The notes under the pieces: generated by a model
Database searches by the model: none
Seen by the model: the letters and a program-made list of their open reading frames with translations, nothing else
Told to the model about the DNA's origin: nothing
In this document: positions 44,767-54,919 of the stretch, in pieces
Layout: each line of letters begins with the position of its first letter
Position numbering within the stretch: position 1 is the stretch's first letter
Made by a program: the position numbers and the translations under genes
From: Cololabis saira
Lineage: Eukaryota > Chordata > Actinopteri > Beloniformes > Belonidae
DNA: 64,000 nt
NCBI RefSeq assembly: GCF_033807715.1
Contig: NC_084598.1
Coordinates: 46,781,687-46,845,686 of the forward strand
Direction: 5' to 3'

Positions 44767-45580
44767 AGTTTAGGGATGGGGGGGGGGGGGGGGGTTACAA
44801 CATGCTGAGGTCTCATTACGCTGTCGTTTACAGCTTTTGAGATATTGAAGCCAAATTGTCCCATTCTATCCTACGGGGCTCGTTACCATGGCAACAAAAA
44901 CCTATGCATTTGTATGGGGGAGCATGTGAATAAACCATCTGTTAATGCGGCCCGGAACGTTGCATCCATGCATGGTATACATCGTTAGATGCGTCTCCCC
45001 CGTTGCCTCGAAGGGCATTACCTTCTCAGTCAAAAGTGTTACCGTGGCAACGCTAGATGCCAAATAGCAAAAAAAAAAAAAGCTGAAAATTCGGACACTT
45101 GTTGCTCGGCCGAACTTTATCGTAGAGACATCGTTCAAATTTTCAAACACTCGGCCCGATTGGCACTAAAGGACCGTACAACCTCATCCTGCTAATTATT
45201 TCGGTTTTTGCTAAATTCAACTTTCAATTTTAAAAAAATTACATTTTGTTTTGGATGCTTGTTGCTAGGCAACGGTTTATCGTACAGACATCATTACGAC
45301 ATTGAAAAACCCAGGACGCGTTGTACTACAACATATTTTAGTCTCATCATGCTAGCTATTACGCTTTTTGAGATATTTAACTATTCTAATTTTTAAGCTA
45401 GCGGAAATTTGGACGCTTGTTGCTCGGCAACACGATATCGCAGAGACATCGATCCAACGTTAAAAGGCTGCATTTTTATGGGGAAGAATATGAATAAATC
45501 ATCCGTAAATGTGGCCCGAACCGTAACGTGCATCCAGGCCTTGGTTTGGTTTATTGGCCATTATTAATAACCCCTAACAT
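44767..45580. repeat. Degenerate long tandem units in intron 23
   Basis: Three imperfect units share 'acttgttgctcggc', 'tttatcgtagagacatcg' and 'aatgaatcatccgt'-like text (about 45097, 45256 and 45417). They sit after a G run at 44780-44793. Origin unknown. Confidence 0.5.
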
Positions 45581-46199
45581 GGCAGGATCACCAGAAACCC
45601 GTGGTGCGCCCAGGAAGTCCATGCTCCTTCCTGCAGCTTGGGGTCCTTGTCCAATCAGAGTGTGGTCCCTGATCACCAAGGGACCACATATGCAAATCCT
45701 GGCTGAGCTTCATGTCCATGGGGTTTTTCCGTTGCTCCAAACCGTGTGGCCACGGTGTCGTAAACTTTAGGGTGGCTTCGGTCGAAGGCCCGAAATCTGG
45801 CCTGGTAGCCTGAAATCCGGCCTGGTAGCCTGAAATCTGGCCTGGTAGCCTGAAATCCGGCCTGGTAGCCTGAAATCTGGCCTGGTAGCCTGAAATCCGG
45901 CCTGGTAGCCTGAAATCCGGCCTGGTAGCCTGAAATCTGGCCTGGTGGCCTGAAATCTGGCCTGGTAGCCTGAAATCCGGCCTGGTAGCCTGAAATCCGG
46001 CCTGGTAGCCTGAAATCCGGCCTGGTAGCCTGGTGGCCTGGTCAAAGCCTGACTGTTCACATAATCACACATTTCATATGAGTTCATATATATATTCATA
46101 ATTCACATGAGTCCATAATCACATGGGCGGTGGTCCAACAGTTCATTAACATGCATTGTCCCGTCTGAATAAACTTTGATTTGATTAGTGGAATATACA
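45581..46199 (+). repeat. CCTGGTAGCCTGAAATCCGG minisatellite and flanks
   Basis: One relic of the exon 23 edge (CACCAGAAACCCGTGGTG at 45590) is followed by unique text and about thirteen 20-bp units of CCTGGTAGCCTGAAATCCGG (45795-46045). No gene is seen. Confidence 0.85.
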
Positions 46200-46360
46200 C
46201 TTAGGGCCAAATCCACAAAAGGATTGCGCGGCTTTTGCAGCCGCTAAACCGGTGCAAATGAGACAAAAAGAGAGCGTCTAATTCACAAAGCACCCGCAAA
46301 GGGCGAATTGCACCACAAACTGCGCTGCCAAGCAAATAGTGGCATGGTGCGCCTGTACCA

Positions 46361-46562
46361 TTTTTTTTTTTTTTTTAAGGTTTTTTTGGGCTCTAGTGGC
46401 CCTTTATTGGAGATTCAGACTGGAAAGGGGTAGAGAGAGAGAACGGGGAAGACACGCAGCAAAGGTGCACGGGCTGGATTCGAACCCGCGACCGCTGCAG
46501 GAGGAGGACTGTAGCCTCAGTATATGGCCCGCTGCTTAACCCACTGCGCCACCGAGCGGCCC
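46361..46562 (-). mobile_element. tRNA-derived SINE
   Basis: Minus-strand sequence starts GGGCCGCTCGGTGGCGCAGT, with an A-box (TGGCGCAGTGGG), and a B-box GGTTCGAATCC (46476-46486 on the plus strand). It ends CCAATAAAGGGCCACTAGAG and poly(A). Flanks GCCTGTACCAT and GCCTGTGCCAT are an imperfect target duplication of about 11-13 bp. Confidence 0.88.
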
Positions 46563-47031
46563 ACGCCTGTGCCATTTGCATGCATGTAAATTAGGTAATA
46601 TTCATACATTCGGCGCAAAATTGCCCCCTTTCTATGCAAATAAGCCTCATTGCAAAAACCGTCTAATTCACAAAGGCCAGCGCTATTTGCCACACGCAAA
46701 AATAGTGGAGCAAATACCGTGTTTTTGCGTGTATTAACTGCGCGCAAACTCACTCCTCACTCCCGCTCTGTCTCTGTTTCTCTCACTCTTCAATGTCATT
46801 CAAGCCTGTGTGATACTGAATGATATTAAGGGTGAAATCTACAGTCAGACATGACTGTACACAGTCAGATCAAGTGGGGTTGTGGACTTATCAGATTTAA
46901 AAATAAGAATAACAGGACGGAGCTCAGGATTCATCCATACATAAGGGGCTGATTTATTACAAACAATTCCACCATATAAACATATAAATCTAGAATGCGC
47001 ACAGCCTCTTAACATTTGACATTTCATTAGC

Positions 47032-47798
47032 TAGACCCTCCAGAAAAACGTGGGCTAAAATCATTGATTCTGCAGGCTAAAATCATTGATTATGCGATTA
47101 AATGTGCGGGTTTTTTATGTGCTTTTATGCGGTGAAATTGCGAAATATGCAGGAAGTTGCGGATTTGGCGCTGAGCTCTTCCCTCTTAAATTCAGCGCGC
47201 TGTCTCGTCTGATCTGAGGTCGTAGGAGAAAAAAAAGAAGGAGAGCGCGGGTGGAGAGGAGAGGAGAGGGGCGGTGGCCGCCTCTCTCCCTCCAGTGCTC
47301 GGGTGATTGCCAGGCGCACCGGCGCGACGAGGGGACGAGCCGGAGCTCCGTCACCCCACGCGTCCGCCCGCCAAGATCCCCCAGTGGATGGGAGCTCCGC
47401 CTCCGCCGGCCCTCGCAGGCGCAGTGGTACGCGGTCAGCGCGGAGACGGCACTCCCTTTTTCCTCTCACCCCCGCGGGTGAGAGCTGCTGTTTGGGGGGT
47501 GGCGGTTTCTGCGAGGGGTGCGGAGGTCCCCGGGCGGGTCCCGCACGTCGCGACCGGGCGTCCCGACATGTCACTCACAACACTCCCCCCTTTTTCCAAA
47601 CTTTATGCGAAAATGTGCGGCGATGATGCGGTGAAATCAAGCGAGCCCCGCATCATTCGCATATTCAGCGCGGACATATGCGATATTAACCCCAGTAAAA
47701 GTGATTTTTCTGCACCAGACATTGAAATCCACGGACAGCCGTGAAATCCGTGCAAAAAATTTCCGCGATCACGGAATCGCGGATTCCTGGAGGGTCTA
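47032..47798. mobile_element. TIR element with 6-bp target duplication
   Basis: Ends TAGACCCTCCAG and CTGGAGGGTCTA are perfect inverted repeats. ATTAGC flanks both (47026-47031, 47799-47804). The 767-bp interior is GC-rich in the middle (47200-47560) with CCGCGGGTGAGAG-like text and no transposase. A 6-bp duplication is unusual for hAT (8) or Harbinger (3). Superfamily not assigned. Confidence 0.72.
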
Positions 47799-47942
47799 AT
47801 TAGCTTATGTCATACATACATCATTAGAGCTAAATCTTTTGTGAATTGGATCTTAAAGCGGGACAAATTGCGGGCGCAAATGCGGCGCAATTCACAGCGC
47901 TATTCGCGGGCGCAATCTGTTCTTTGTGGATTTGGCCGTAAC

Positions 47943-48052
47943 TGTTTAGTGTCACCAGAACCCCCCCCACCAGTCCAGGTCTGTTTTCTGACGATGCTGC
48001 TCTTCCTCTTCCTCCTCTTCCTCTTCCTCCTCTTCCTCCTCTTCCTCCTCAG
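47943..48052 (+). repeat. Intron 23 end with (CTCTTCCTC)n tract
   Basis: A degenerate exon 23 edge copy (TCACCAGAACCCCCC at 47950) is followed by a (CTTCCTCCT)n pyrimidine tract of about 55 bp that serves as the polypyrimidine tract of the last acceptor. Confidence 0.75.
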
Positions 48053-48184
48053 GTCCACGTGAAGAGCGAGAGTCTCGCCGTCAAGATCTCTCAGGAAATC
48101 AACTACGCCAAGAGTCTGTACTACGAGCAGCAGCTGATGCTGCCGGCGAGCCACGAGGAGGACAGTCTGCTGCTGGAGTCCTGA
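48053..48184 (+). CDS. vps13d: vps13d last exon with stop codon
   Basis: It reads VHVKSESLAVKISQEINYAK, SLYYEQQLMLPASHEEDSLL and LES, then TGA at 48182-48184. It is 132 bp and open. It matches the C-terminus of VPS13D (VHVKSE and NYAKSLYYEQQLML are landmarks). Confidence 0.96.
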   Translation, partial: VHVKSESLAVKISQEINYAKSLYYEQQLMLPASHEEDSLLLES

Positions 48185-48570
48185 CCGGTTTAGACTGGTT
48201 TAGACTGGTTATACTGGTCCCAGTTAGACCAGTCTAACCCTAACCCCCCCAGCCAGGAGGAGGACAGTCTGCTGCTGGAGTCCTGACCGGTTTAGACCGG
48301 TTATACTGGTCCCAGTTAGACCAGTCTAACCCTAACCCCCAGCCAGGAGGAGGACAGTCTGCTGCTGGAGTCCTGACCGGTTTAGACCGGTTATACTGGT
48401 CCCAGTTAGACCAGTCTAACCCTAACCCCCCCAGCCAGGAGGAGGACAGTCTGCTGCTGGAGTCCTGACCGGTTTAGACCGGTTATACTGGTCCCAGTTA
48501 GACCAGTCTAACCCTAACCCCCAGCCACGAGGAGGACAGTCTGCTGCTGGAGTCCTGACCGGTCTAGACC
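48185..48570 (+). repeat. Tandem copies of the stop-codon region in the 3' UTR
   Basis: Four further units of about 80-93 bp contain CAGGAGGAGGACAGTCTGCT then GCTGGAGTCCTGACCGG and ACTGGTCCCAGTTAGACCAG with TCTAACCCTAACCCC. Each repeats the last 9-10 codons and the stop. The CCCTAACCC text is part of this unit, not telomeric repeat. Confidence 0.93.
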
Positions 48571-48950
48571 AGTGTAAACCTGTACAGACCAGTCTAGACC
48601 AGTACACAGACCAGAGTTAAATCAGAGTAAACATGTAAATACTGTTGATGACGACCATCATGACGCCTTTACAGATCTATTTTGTGTATAAGAGACTATT
48701 AGAGAATTAATTGCACTGAATGATGGGGAGGGGGGGATTTGGGGGGTCCTGCAGGACCTGCAGGACCCCCCTGCAGGTCCTGCAGGGGGGTCCTGGTCCA
48801 GGTCCTGGTCCTGCAGCCCCCCCAACACACAAACACACTATCTGCCTTTTCCAGTCTAACTCTGTGATGTTTGTTCATCTGTTTTCTAGCCCCCCCCCCC
48901 TTTACTGACACACTGAATATAATAAAGAACCAGACTGGAGACAAAACCAA
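48571..48950 (+). other. vps13d: vps13d 3' untranslated region
   Basis: After the repeat comes unique AT-richer sequence, a GC-rich hairpin at 48748-48786 (17-bp arms CCTGCAGGACCTGCAGG, 5-base loop), an (AC)-rich patch, a C run and an AATAAA signal. The cleavage site is probably within about 30 bases of 48926. Confidence 0.7.
48921..48926 (+). terminator. Polyadenylation signal AATAAA
   Basis: Canonical hexamer in ATATAATAAAGAACC, 737 bases after the vps13d stop codon and followed by a TG/T-rich stretch (CTGTACTGTCTTTTC). It is the first well-placed signal after the stop. Confidence 0.7.
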
Positions 48951-49095
48951 CTGTACTGTCTTTTCATTCTTATCCCCGTTATACTGGCATTAATACTTGT
49001 TATAGTTCCAGTAATAATACTAGTCCCTTACCTGAGGTCCAGTAGAACCAGACTGGAGACAAAACACACTGTACTGTCTTTTTTATCAGAGTTAT

Positions 49096-50010
49096 ACTGG
49101 AATTAGGCCAGGCAAGTTTATTTATATAGCACAATTCAACACAAGGTAATTCAAAGTGCTTTACATTGACATTAAAAGCAGCAAGACATAATTAGACAGT
49201 AAATAATGTTGAGGAATTTACCAAACCATTTCAGAAGTCCGCTTTGGGGTATATGAGTTTTATTCAGCCGGCGGTGGGCGGATCTACACAGACCAGAGTC
49301 TGGTTGAAATGCTGACCTCGAGTGATTTTGTGACAAGGTTTTTATACAAGAAGTTTAACGAATAAAAGGCAGGAATAAACAAGTCAGTGAGAGACAGTCA
49401 GAGGTGTGATCTTTCAGTTTTGGGACTACCCCTGAGTAGTCAGGAAGTCCATATATGGTCCTCGTCTCTGCAGGGGCTGGAAGTGAAATCCACTCCCCCG
49501 GTGCCTGTCTCGGCAGGGATGCAAGACGCCGGAACTTGTGTGAGACAAAAGCTCACAGACGAAAATCACCCCATGGGGTTCTCTAGTGTTCCGAGTCTGT
49601 TTGAGTCAACTTCCAAGGTGTGATCTTCTACATGGGGGTAGGAAGTTTGAAGCTAACACAAAGGTGTTGGGTCCTAGTTCAAAGCCCTGCAGGAGGTGGG
49701 ACTGGGGCAAGGCGTCGTTGTCCCTGCAGGGGCCACGTGCTGTTGGAATGCTTCATCAATAACAAATAAGATTGAATAAAATTATGAATAAGATGATAAG
49801 AAAAGAAGTAAAATAATAAAAAGCACAAGCTGTTAAAACTAAGGGCAGTAGAATACAGCAGGTAAGTTTAATTTAAGAGTACGCTTCAGTAAACAGTAAT
49901 GTTTTTAACCCTGATTTAAAGGATCTACAGTTTGAGCAGACCTCAGGTCTACAGGAAGTTTGTTCCACCGGTGAGGAGCAGAATAACTGAACGCTGATGA
50001 ACCTTGCTTG
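49096..50010 (-). mobile_element. L2-type LINE 3' region, interrupted by a solo LTR
   Basis: Minus-strand LINE tail: 'ttatttatatagcac', 'aattcaaagtgctttacat' (49110-49170), resuming at 49770 through 'ggaagtttgttccaccggtgag' near 49950. A 558-bp solo LTR separates the halves. Only untranslated and terminal coding residues remain. Confidence 0.6.
49207..49764 (-). mobile_element. Solo LTR with perfect 5-bp target duplication
   Basis: It begins TGTTGAGGAATT and ends ATCAATAACA (inverted TGTT/AACA), with AATAA directly on each side (49202-49206 and 49765-49769). Read on the minus strand, TATAAAAACC near 49340 is followed about 80 bases later by AATAAAACTC, the usual U3-R arrangement, so minus orientation is likely. 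No internal retroviral sequence adjoins it. Confidence 0.82.
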
Positions 50011-50116
50011 GTTCTGGTTCTGGAACCACAACAAACCAGATCCAGATGAACCTCAGGGGTCTGGGAGCTTCATAGGAACTAACAGATCCAGATTAACCTC
50101 AGGGGTCTGGGAGCTT

Positions 50117-50324
50117 TGTGGTGGCAAAAATTGTTGTTCGTTCAATAAAGTGTTCAAAAAAGAATGTCAGCACACATCAGCTGTCTTTCTGGAGTTTTAA
50201 TAAAAGAAAAAACATTCAATGAATGGAGTCACACACTGCAGCCTGATCAGACGAACAGCCAGCCTGTAATGCCCTGGAGATTTTTAGGGACACGCTATTT
50301 TATAGTTCAGGCTGGGAACAAAAG

Positions 50325-50362
<38 letters not shown>

Positions 50363-50494
50363 CCTGACAACCAGCCAGGCTCTGTGTCAAAAGGAGCTGG
50401 ACCTCGGCAGCATAGGAATGTTCACTTGAAAACGGGATTTGTGCTTTAGTCTTAAAGCAACAAAATGTATGTTATACTAAAATGTCCCATTACA
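50117..50494 (-). mobile_element. Endogenous retrovirus 3' LTR
   Basis: The minus-strand start TGTAATGGGACATT and end TTTTTGCCACCACA form imperfect inverted ends (TGTAATGG/CCACCACA). A TATAAAATAG box is near 50300, ATTAAA near 50205, and (AT)n at 50329-50359. A purine-rich ACGGGTGGAC stretch lies just upstream on the minus strand, as expected for a polypurine tract. The U3 half (CACCCTGACAACCAGCCAGG) recurs at 63685-63790. Confidence 0.62.
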
Positions 50495-50539
50495 GTCCAC
50501 CCGTTTTAGCATTTTTATGCTAAACCATAATAAAATAGG

Positions 50540-51230
50540 ACATTTTGTACTGACCTACCCCTTGACCTTTTTTTTTTTAATTTATTTCGATCATGTGCTC
50601 AGTATGGTGCACTCATTCATAACATGGAAACATTGAAAAGGAACAGGCTGAAGCTCTGAGCTTATAAATGCCTTTAACCTTCACATTATTATTATTTACA
50701 CTTTATATAACAAATGCTTTCTAGCATTTCCACCCAAAAAAGAAGCAAACACAAAACACAAAAAGAAAAATATATGTAACAACAAAGAACCAATAAGAAA
50801 AGAAAAAAGGAAAAATAAATAGTAAATAGTCCTGATTAAAACAGACAAAAAGATCAGTAATTATTACCTGCATAATTCCATAATTCTCTCTCTTGCGTCT
50901 TATCCTTTAATCTTGTTGGTATTTACTAATCATGGTCTGTTTGATGTATGATGTGTATGATGTTTTTACTTAGTTTAAGATTATCTGGCAAGCTATTCCA
51001 CAACTTAACCCCTGTAACTGAAATACTTTTAAGTGTTTTAACTGTTGGTTGTTTGAGATTATGTTCCCCCTTAACTCATATTCATCTCTATCCTTAAACA
51101 GTTTTTCTATGTTGATGGGGAGTCATTTATTCTTTGCTTTGTATATTATCTGTGCAGTTTTAAATTCAACTAAGTCAGTCAATTTTAGTGCGTTTAATTT
51201 CCAGAACAAAACATTTATGCTCTGCCCCGC
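50540..51230 (-). mobile_element. LINE 3' fragment inside the retroviral remnant
   Basis: The minus strand encodes VTGVKLWNSLPDNLKLSKNI near 51010-50950, the common C-terminal motif of fish non-LTR reverse transcriptases, followed by an A/T-rich tail ending near 50570. Confidence 0.55.
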
Positions 51231-51237
51231 ACCAGCC

Positions 51238-51350
51238 CAACGCTAGCACAAACGCTAGCACAAACGCTAGCACAAACGCTAGCACAAACGCTAGCACAAA
51301 CGCTAGCACAAACGCTAGCACAAACGCTAGCACAAACGCTAGCACACCCA
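51238..51350 (+). repeat. 12-bp tandem repeat ACAAACGCTAGC
   Basis: Nine to ten perfect units. The NASTNAST reading frame over it is not a gene. Confidence 0.97.
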
Positions 51351-52045
51351 GTCTCCAACTTGGGAGTTACAGACCCCAGACAGAGAATCACAGGTCACGG
51401 GTACAGAAGAGCCAAAACCCCTCCCCTCCCTTGACAAGAGGAGGGTAAAAGACTCATCCGTCTAGCTACATTTAACCTAAAATAAAAGGGAAAAACCCCC
51501 ATATGATGAGGAAAAAAGTCCCATAATTAAATATAAACTAATCTACTTTAAACAATCACATTTAGCACAATAGTCCATGGAGGAAAGAGGGAAAAAAATC
51601 AAAAGCACTGTGTGACCTAGCAGTAGGATAAAATGTAAAAATAAAAAAGGTAAAATCATAAAAAAAGTAATAAAACTCTCCATATGTCCTGGCATAACTC
51701 TCCATGTATTAACCCTTCGTAACACGGGGCTAATGCTTGACTCCCTCTCATTTTTTCCAACAGGACATAACAGCTCAATACAGTTTAGAACAGCATGAAT
51801 GAAAACATCAGCTTGAGGAAGGATTAATGCAGAATATAAAGTTAAAGTAACTCCTCTTCCTCCCCGAAAGGAGGAACCTACTCATCACCAGGACCACAAA
51901 CCATCACCTCCGCCACCCGTGGAATCCCAGCTTTTCTGCAAATGCAACAAATTATTCAGGTGTGCAACAACATGTGTCATATTGTCATACACATCAGGAA
52001 TATAAGTACAGCAATCAGTAACAATCACATGAAACCCCCCCCTAT
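51351..52045. other. Retroviral 3' remnant, no clear gene
   Basis: In a retrovirus of this orientation, env would lie here, but I find no convincing envelope sequence. A short hydrophobic minus-strand frame (51725-51543) is too short to assign. Much of the segment is A-rich. Confidence 0.4.
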
Positions 52046-52642
52046 TTAACTAACACTAACTAACATGTTTTTCAAAGCGCCATTTTCCCTTTCACATGCA
52101 CCACAGGAGGCTGGGTTGTAGGAGCAATGTTCTCTCATGTCAATGCCCATATACCCACCAACCAGCTTCAGTGCAGCAATCACAAAAGGAGTGCCATTGT
52201 CTGAGCTGATTTTCACTGGAATTCCCCATCTGGGAATTATCAGGTGCATCAAAGCCTTTGCCACTGCAGCGGAGTCCTGTTTTGTTGTGGGGAAAGCTTC
52301 AATCCATTTAGAAAACATGCACACGATAACCAAAACAAACTTTTCGCCTTCACTGGGTGTAAGTTCAATGAAATCCATCTGCAAATGCTGGAACGGTCTG
52401 TCTGGTGGAGGGTGAGCCGCCTGTGGAACCTTTAACCCCCTCCCCACATTGTTTGTTGAGCAGATCACACATCTTTTGCAAAAATCAGTAGCGTAAGTTG
52501 TGAAACCTCTTGTGAACCAGTGTCTTCGTATTTCACTCACCATACCCCCCTTTGACACATGGTCTAACCCGTGTGTCAATTTAGCATAGTGAGGGAAAAG
52601 AAATTTGGGGAGACAGGGCCGGCCGTCAGGGCCTTTCCACAC
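52046..52642 (-). pseudogene. pol: Retroviral integrase fragment (ERV pol)
   Basis: About 198 residues open. It includes a partial zinc-binding region (CKRCVIC), the core with DFIELT as the first catalytic aspartate, SDNGTPF as the second, and a glutamate in the CERENGALK segment as the third. The N-terminal HH part and the C-terminal domain are missing, so it is a remnant. The class resembles gamma/epsilon-type fish retroviruses. Confidence 0.85.
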
Positions 52643-52730
52643 ACTGTCAATTACCCTGCAGTTGCATTCTTCCAGGACTGTTTTTCAGGCTGTGAGGCCC
52701 TTAACTGCAGGTCGGCAATCTCAACCGAGG

Positions 52731-53249
52731 TCACAGTGGAGGAAGGATGGAGTAGGTAAAACAGCATCTTGAGAGACGCAGCTGCTTTGACGCAGCCTTT
52801 GCAGCTGCGTCTGCTCGAACATTTCCTTGAGAGATGAGATCAATTTTGTTAGTGTGAGCATCACATTTACACACAGCAATTTGTTTAGGCAGCAACATGG
52901 CGTCCAGGAGAGCAGCAACTAGTACGTGATGCGCTATGGGTCTACCTGTGGAAGTCAAAAAATCTCTGTTACGCCAAATTTGGCCAAAATCATGAACAAC
53001 ACCCCAGGCGTATCTGCTGTCAGTGTAAATGTTCACTGACTTCCCTTCAGCAAACTTGCATGCCTTTGTCAGCGCCACCAGCTCAGCTACCTGAGCTGAG
53101 TGTGATGAGGACAGAGGTCCAGCCACAACAGAGTCATGCAATGTGGTGACAGCGAAACCTGCAATGTTGCCACCCGTAGCAGGATCCCTGGAAGCAGAAT
53201 CATCAACAAAAAGATCAACGTCAGCATTGTCAATTGCAACATCACTCAA
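52731..53249 (-). pseudogene. pol: Retroviral RNase H fragment (ERV pol)
   Basis: It contains LFVDDSASRDP, SSHSAQVAELVALTKAC and YTDSRYAWGVVHDFG, which hold the aspartate and glutamate residues of the RNase H active site. NVRADAAAKAAS then marks the end of the domain. About 172 residues; a frame break separates it from integrase. Confidence 0.85.
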
Positions 53250-53334
53250 ATTCAGGTCTTGGGGAACAAATGGATGTTAGCGTTGCCACACTAGTGTGGT
53301 TCTCCGTCCTCAGCTGTTGGCAAAAGGGTAAGGG

Positions 53335-53721
53335 TTAAGAACTTGTAGTAGCACTTGAAGTCATGTAACCCCCCTTTTCGTCCACAATCTGGGTGAAAGG
53401 TCGTGAACAGTCAGGCAGTCCAAGTGTCAGAGGCGTCTGTAACGTCAGTTTTAGGTCAGTGAAAGCTTTGTCAGCCTCGTCAGTCCAGGTAACAGGGTCT
53501 GATGCTTTTTTAGGCTCCACGCCTGTCACAGTCAACCCAATCATACACAGCTCATACTCGCAATGGCAAGAATCCCATTTCCATACAATCCAGGTCAAAT
53601 ACAATATCACAAAAGTAACCTGCAACCATTCGAATGGTGAATCAACCCAATTTGACAATTCTACGTCACCATGCCTCCATTCAGGGCCTAGAATGATTAA
53701 AAAAAAAACGATATTATTCAA
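53335..53721 (-). pseudogene. pol: RT connection fragment (ERV pol), fused to unrelated sequence
   Basis: DPVTWTDEADKAFTDLKLTL and QTPLTLGLPDCSRPFTQIVD are the retroviral RT-RNase H connection. Upstream in the same frame is a hydrophobic stretch (VTFVILYLTWIVWKW) unlike RT, so a deletion or rearrangement has joined two parts. Confidence 0.75.
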
Positions 53722-53817
53722 TTTCTAAACACTAGCCAAAACGTCCTCTGAAGCTCTTGTGTTGTCCAGCAAACAAAAATCTCCCTCATCAGACAAAGAC
53801 CACACCACATCAAGAAG

Positions 53818-54062
<245 letters not shown>

Positions 54063-54064
<2 letters not shown>

Positions 54065-54779
54065 CCCTGGGCCCTGCTGCAGCCTGCAGGAGGGCCCTTA
54101 CCTCTCCTACTTTTCTCCTATTTGCAATCTCCCATTAAAACCCATATTGCTTACGCCATTATCTATCTGAGGGGACATTGTCCCATTTTTGAACATGCTT
54201 TTAGCCTCAAATTAGTTTTTTTCGAAGGTTTTAAGTTCTGTATATTATTTCGCACAAGATTTATTTTAATTTTTTCCAAAATCTTTATTTCCTAGTTTAA
54301 GGGACGTCTCCCATCGACTAAGAGTCTTTTAAAAATTATTTTAGGAATAAGTTTCAGCTTAACCGTTTGTCTGCTATTTTAGCCAGCTATTTTAGCCATC
54401 TTAAGCTTCTTTCAGCTCATAAGTTTTCCTTTTTGACAGATTGATTTCAACGCTGATCTTGAGTGAACAATCGAAACTTTACTTCACAATGTTGGAAAAC
54501 TGCAACATTGTCAATAAACAGTTTCAGTCATGAACATTAGACAAAAACATTAGACAAGACAAAAACCCATTCCCCTAGAAACCTCCTCAGAACGCAGGCT
54601 AACCCCAGGCTAGCCTCTATTAAAGTAACACATGTAATACCCCAGGTATTTATCGAGCTCCCAGCTCCCTCCTGGCTCGGGGAAACCCGGCACCGGGCCT
54701 CGGATCGGCGCAGGACCATGGCCTTGTCGCTGAAATCAATACGGCTGCTTGATCCTACGTCGTGCCGACGCCACACGAG
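54063..54779. other. Unassigned sequence between RT fragments
   Basis: No gene or repeat identified. It lies where the retroviral RT core should be, so it is either inserted or replaces deleted pol. The minus-strand frame 54875-54537 starts in RT and runs into unrelated sequence. Confidence 0.4.
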
Positions 54780-54919
54780 TGAACGTGTACATTTTACCAT
54801 CAAAACAAAAAAAAATAAAAAATGTACTGTCAGGATGCACTGGAACGCTGAAAAAGGTGTTGGAAAGATAAACAACTGAAAACCATTTACTTTCTGCTGG
54901 AACCTGAGACAGAATAGTA

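Larger units (their letters stand above)
46203..47942. mobile_element. TIR element with nested SINE and second TIR element
   Basis: Ends TAGGGCCAAATCCACAAA and TTTGTGGATTTGGCCGTA are inverted. ACT flanks both sides, a possible 3-bp duplication. The inner sequence near both ends is rich in TCTAATTCACAAAG and GGGCGCAATTC motifs, resembling Harbinger-type MITEs. It contains a SINE (46361-46562) and another element (47032-47798). Confidence 0.65.

Noticed and set aside
46437..46562. tRNA gene on the minus strand
   Set aside because: A and B boxes are present, but the body continues into a non-tRNA region and a poly(A) tail with flanking duplications, so it is a SINE.
47125..47744. GC-rich overlapping ORFs of 100-150 residues
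   Set aside because: They lie inside a short TIR element, overlap on both strands, and have no recognisable domain or splice context.
48237..48520. TAACCCTAACCCC, resembling interstitial telomeric repeat
   Set aside because: It occurs once per 80-93-bp unit of the stop-region duplication and not as a tandem hexamer array.
51188..51448. ORF with NAST repeats
   Set aside because: Translation of a 12-bp tandem repeat inside transposon remnants.
50495..52045. Retroviral envelope gene expected between LTR and integrase
   Set aside because: No signal peptide, surface or transmembrane motif could be followed; only short broken frames are present.
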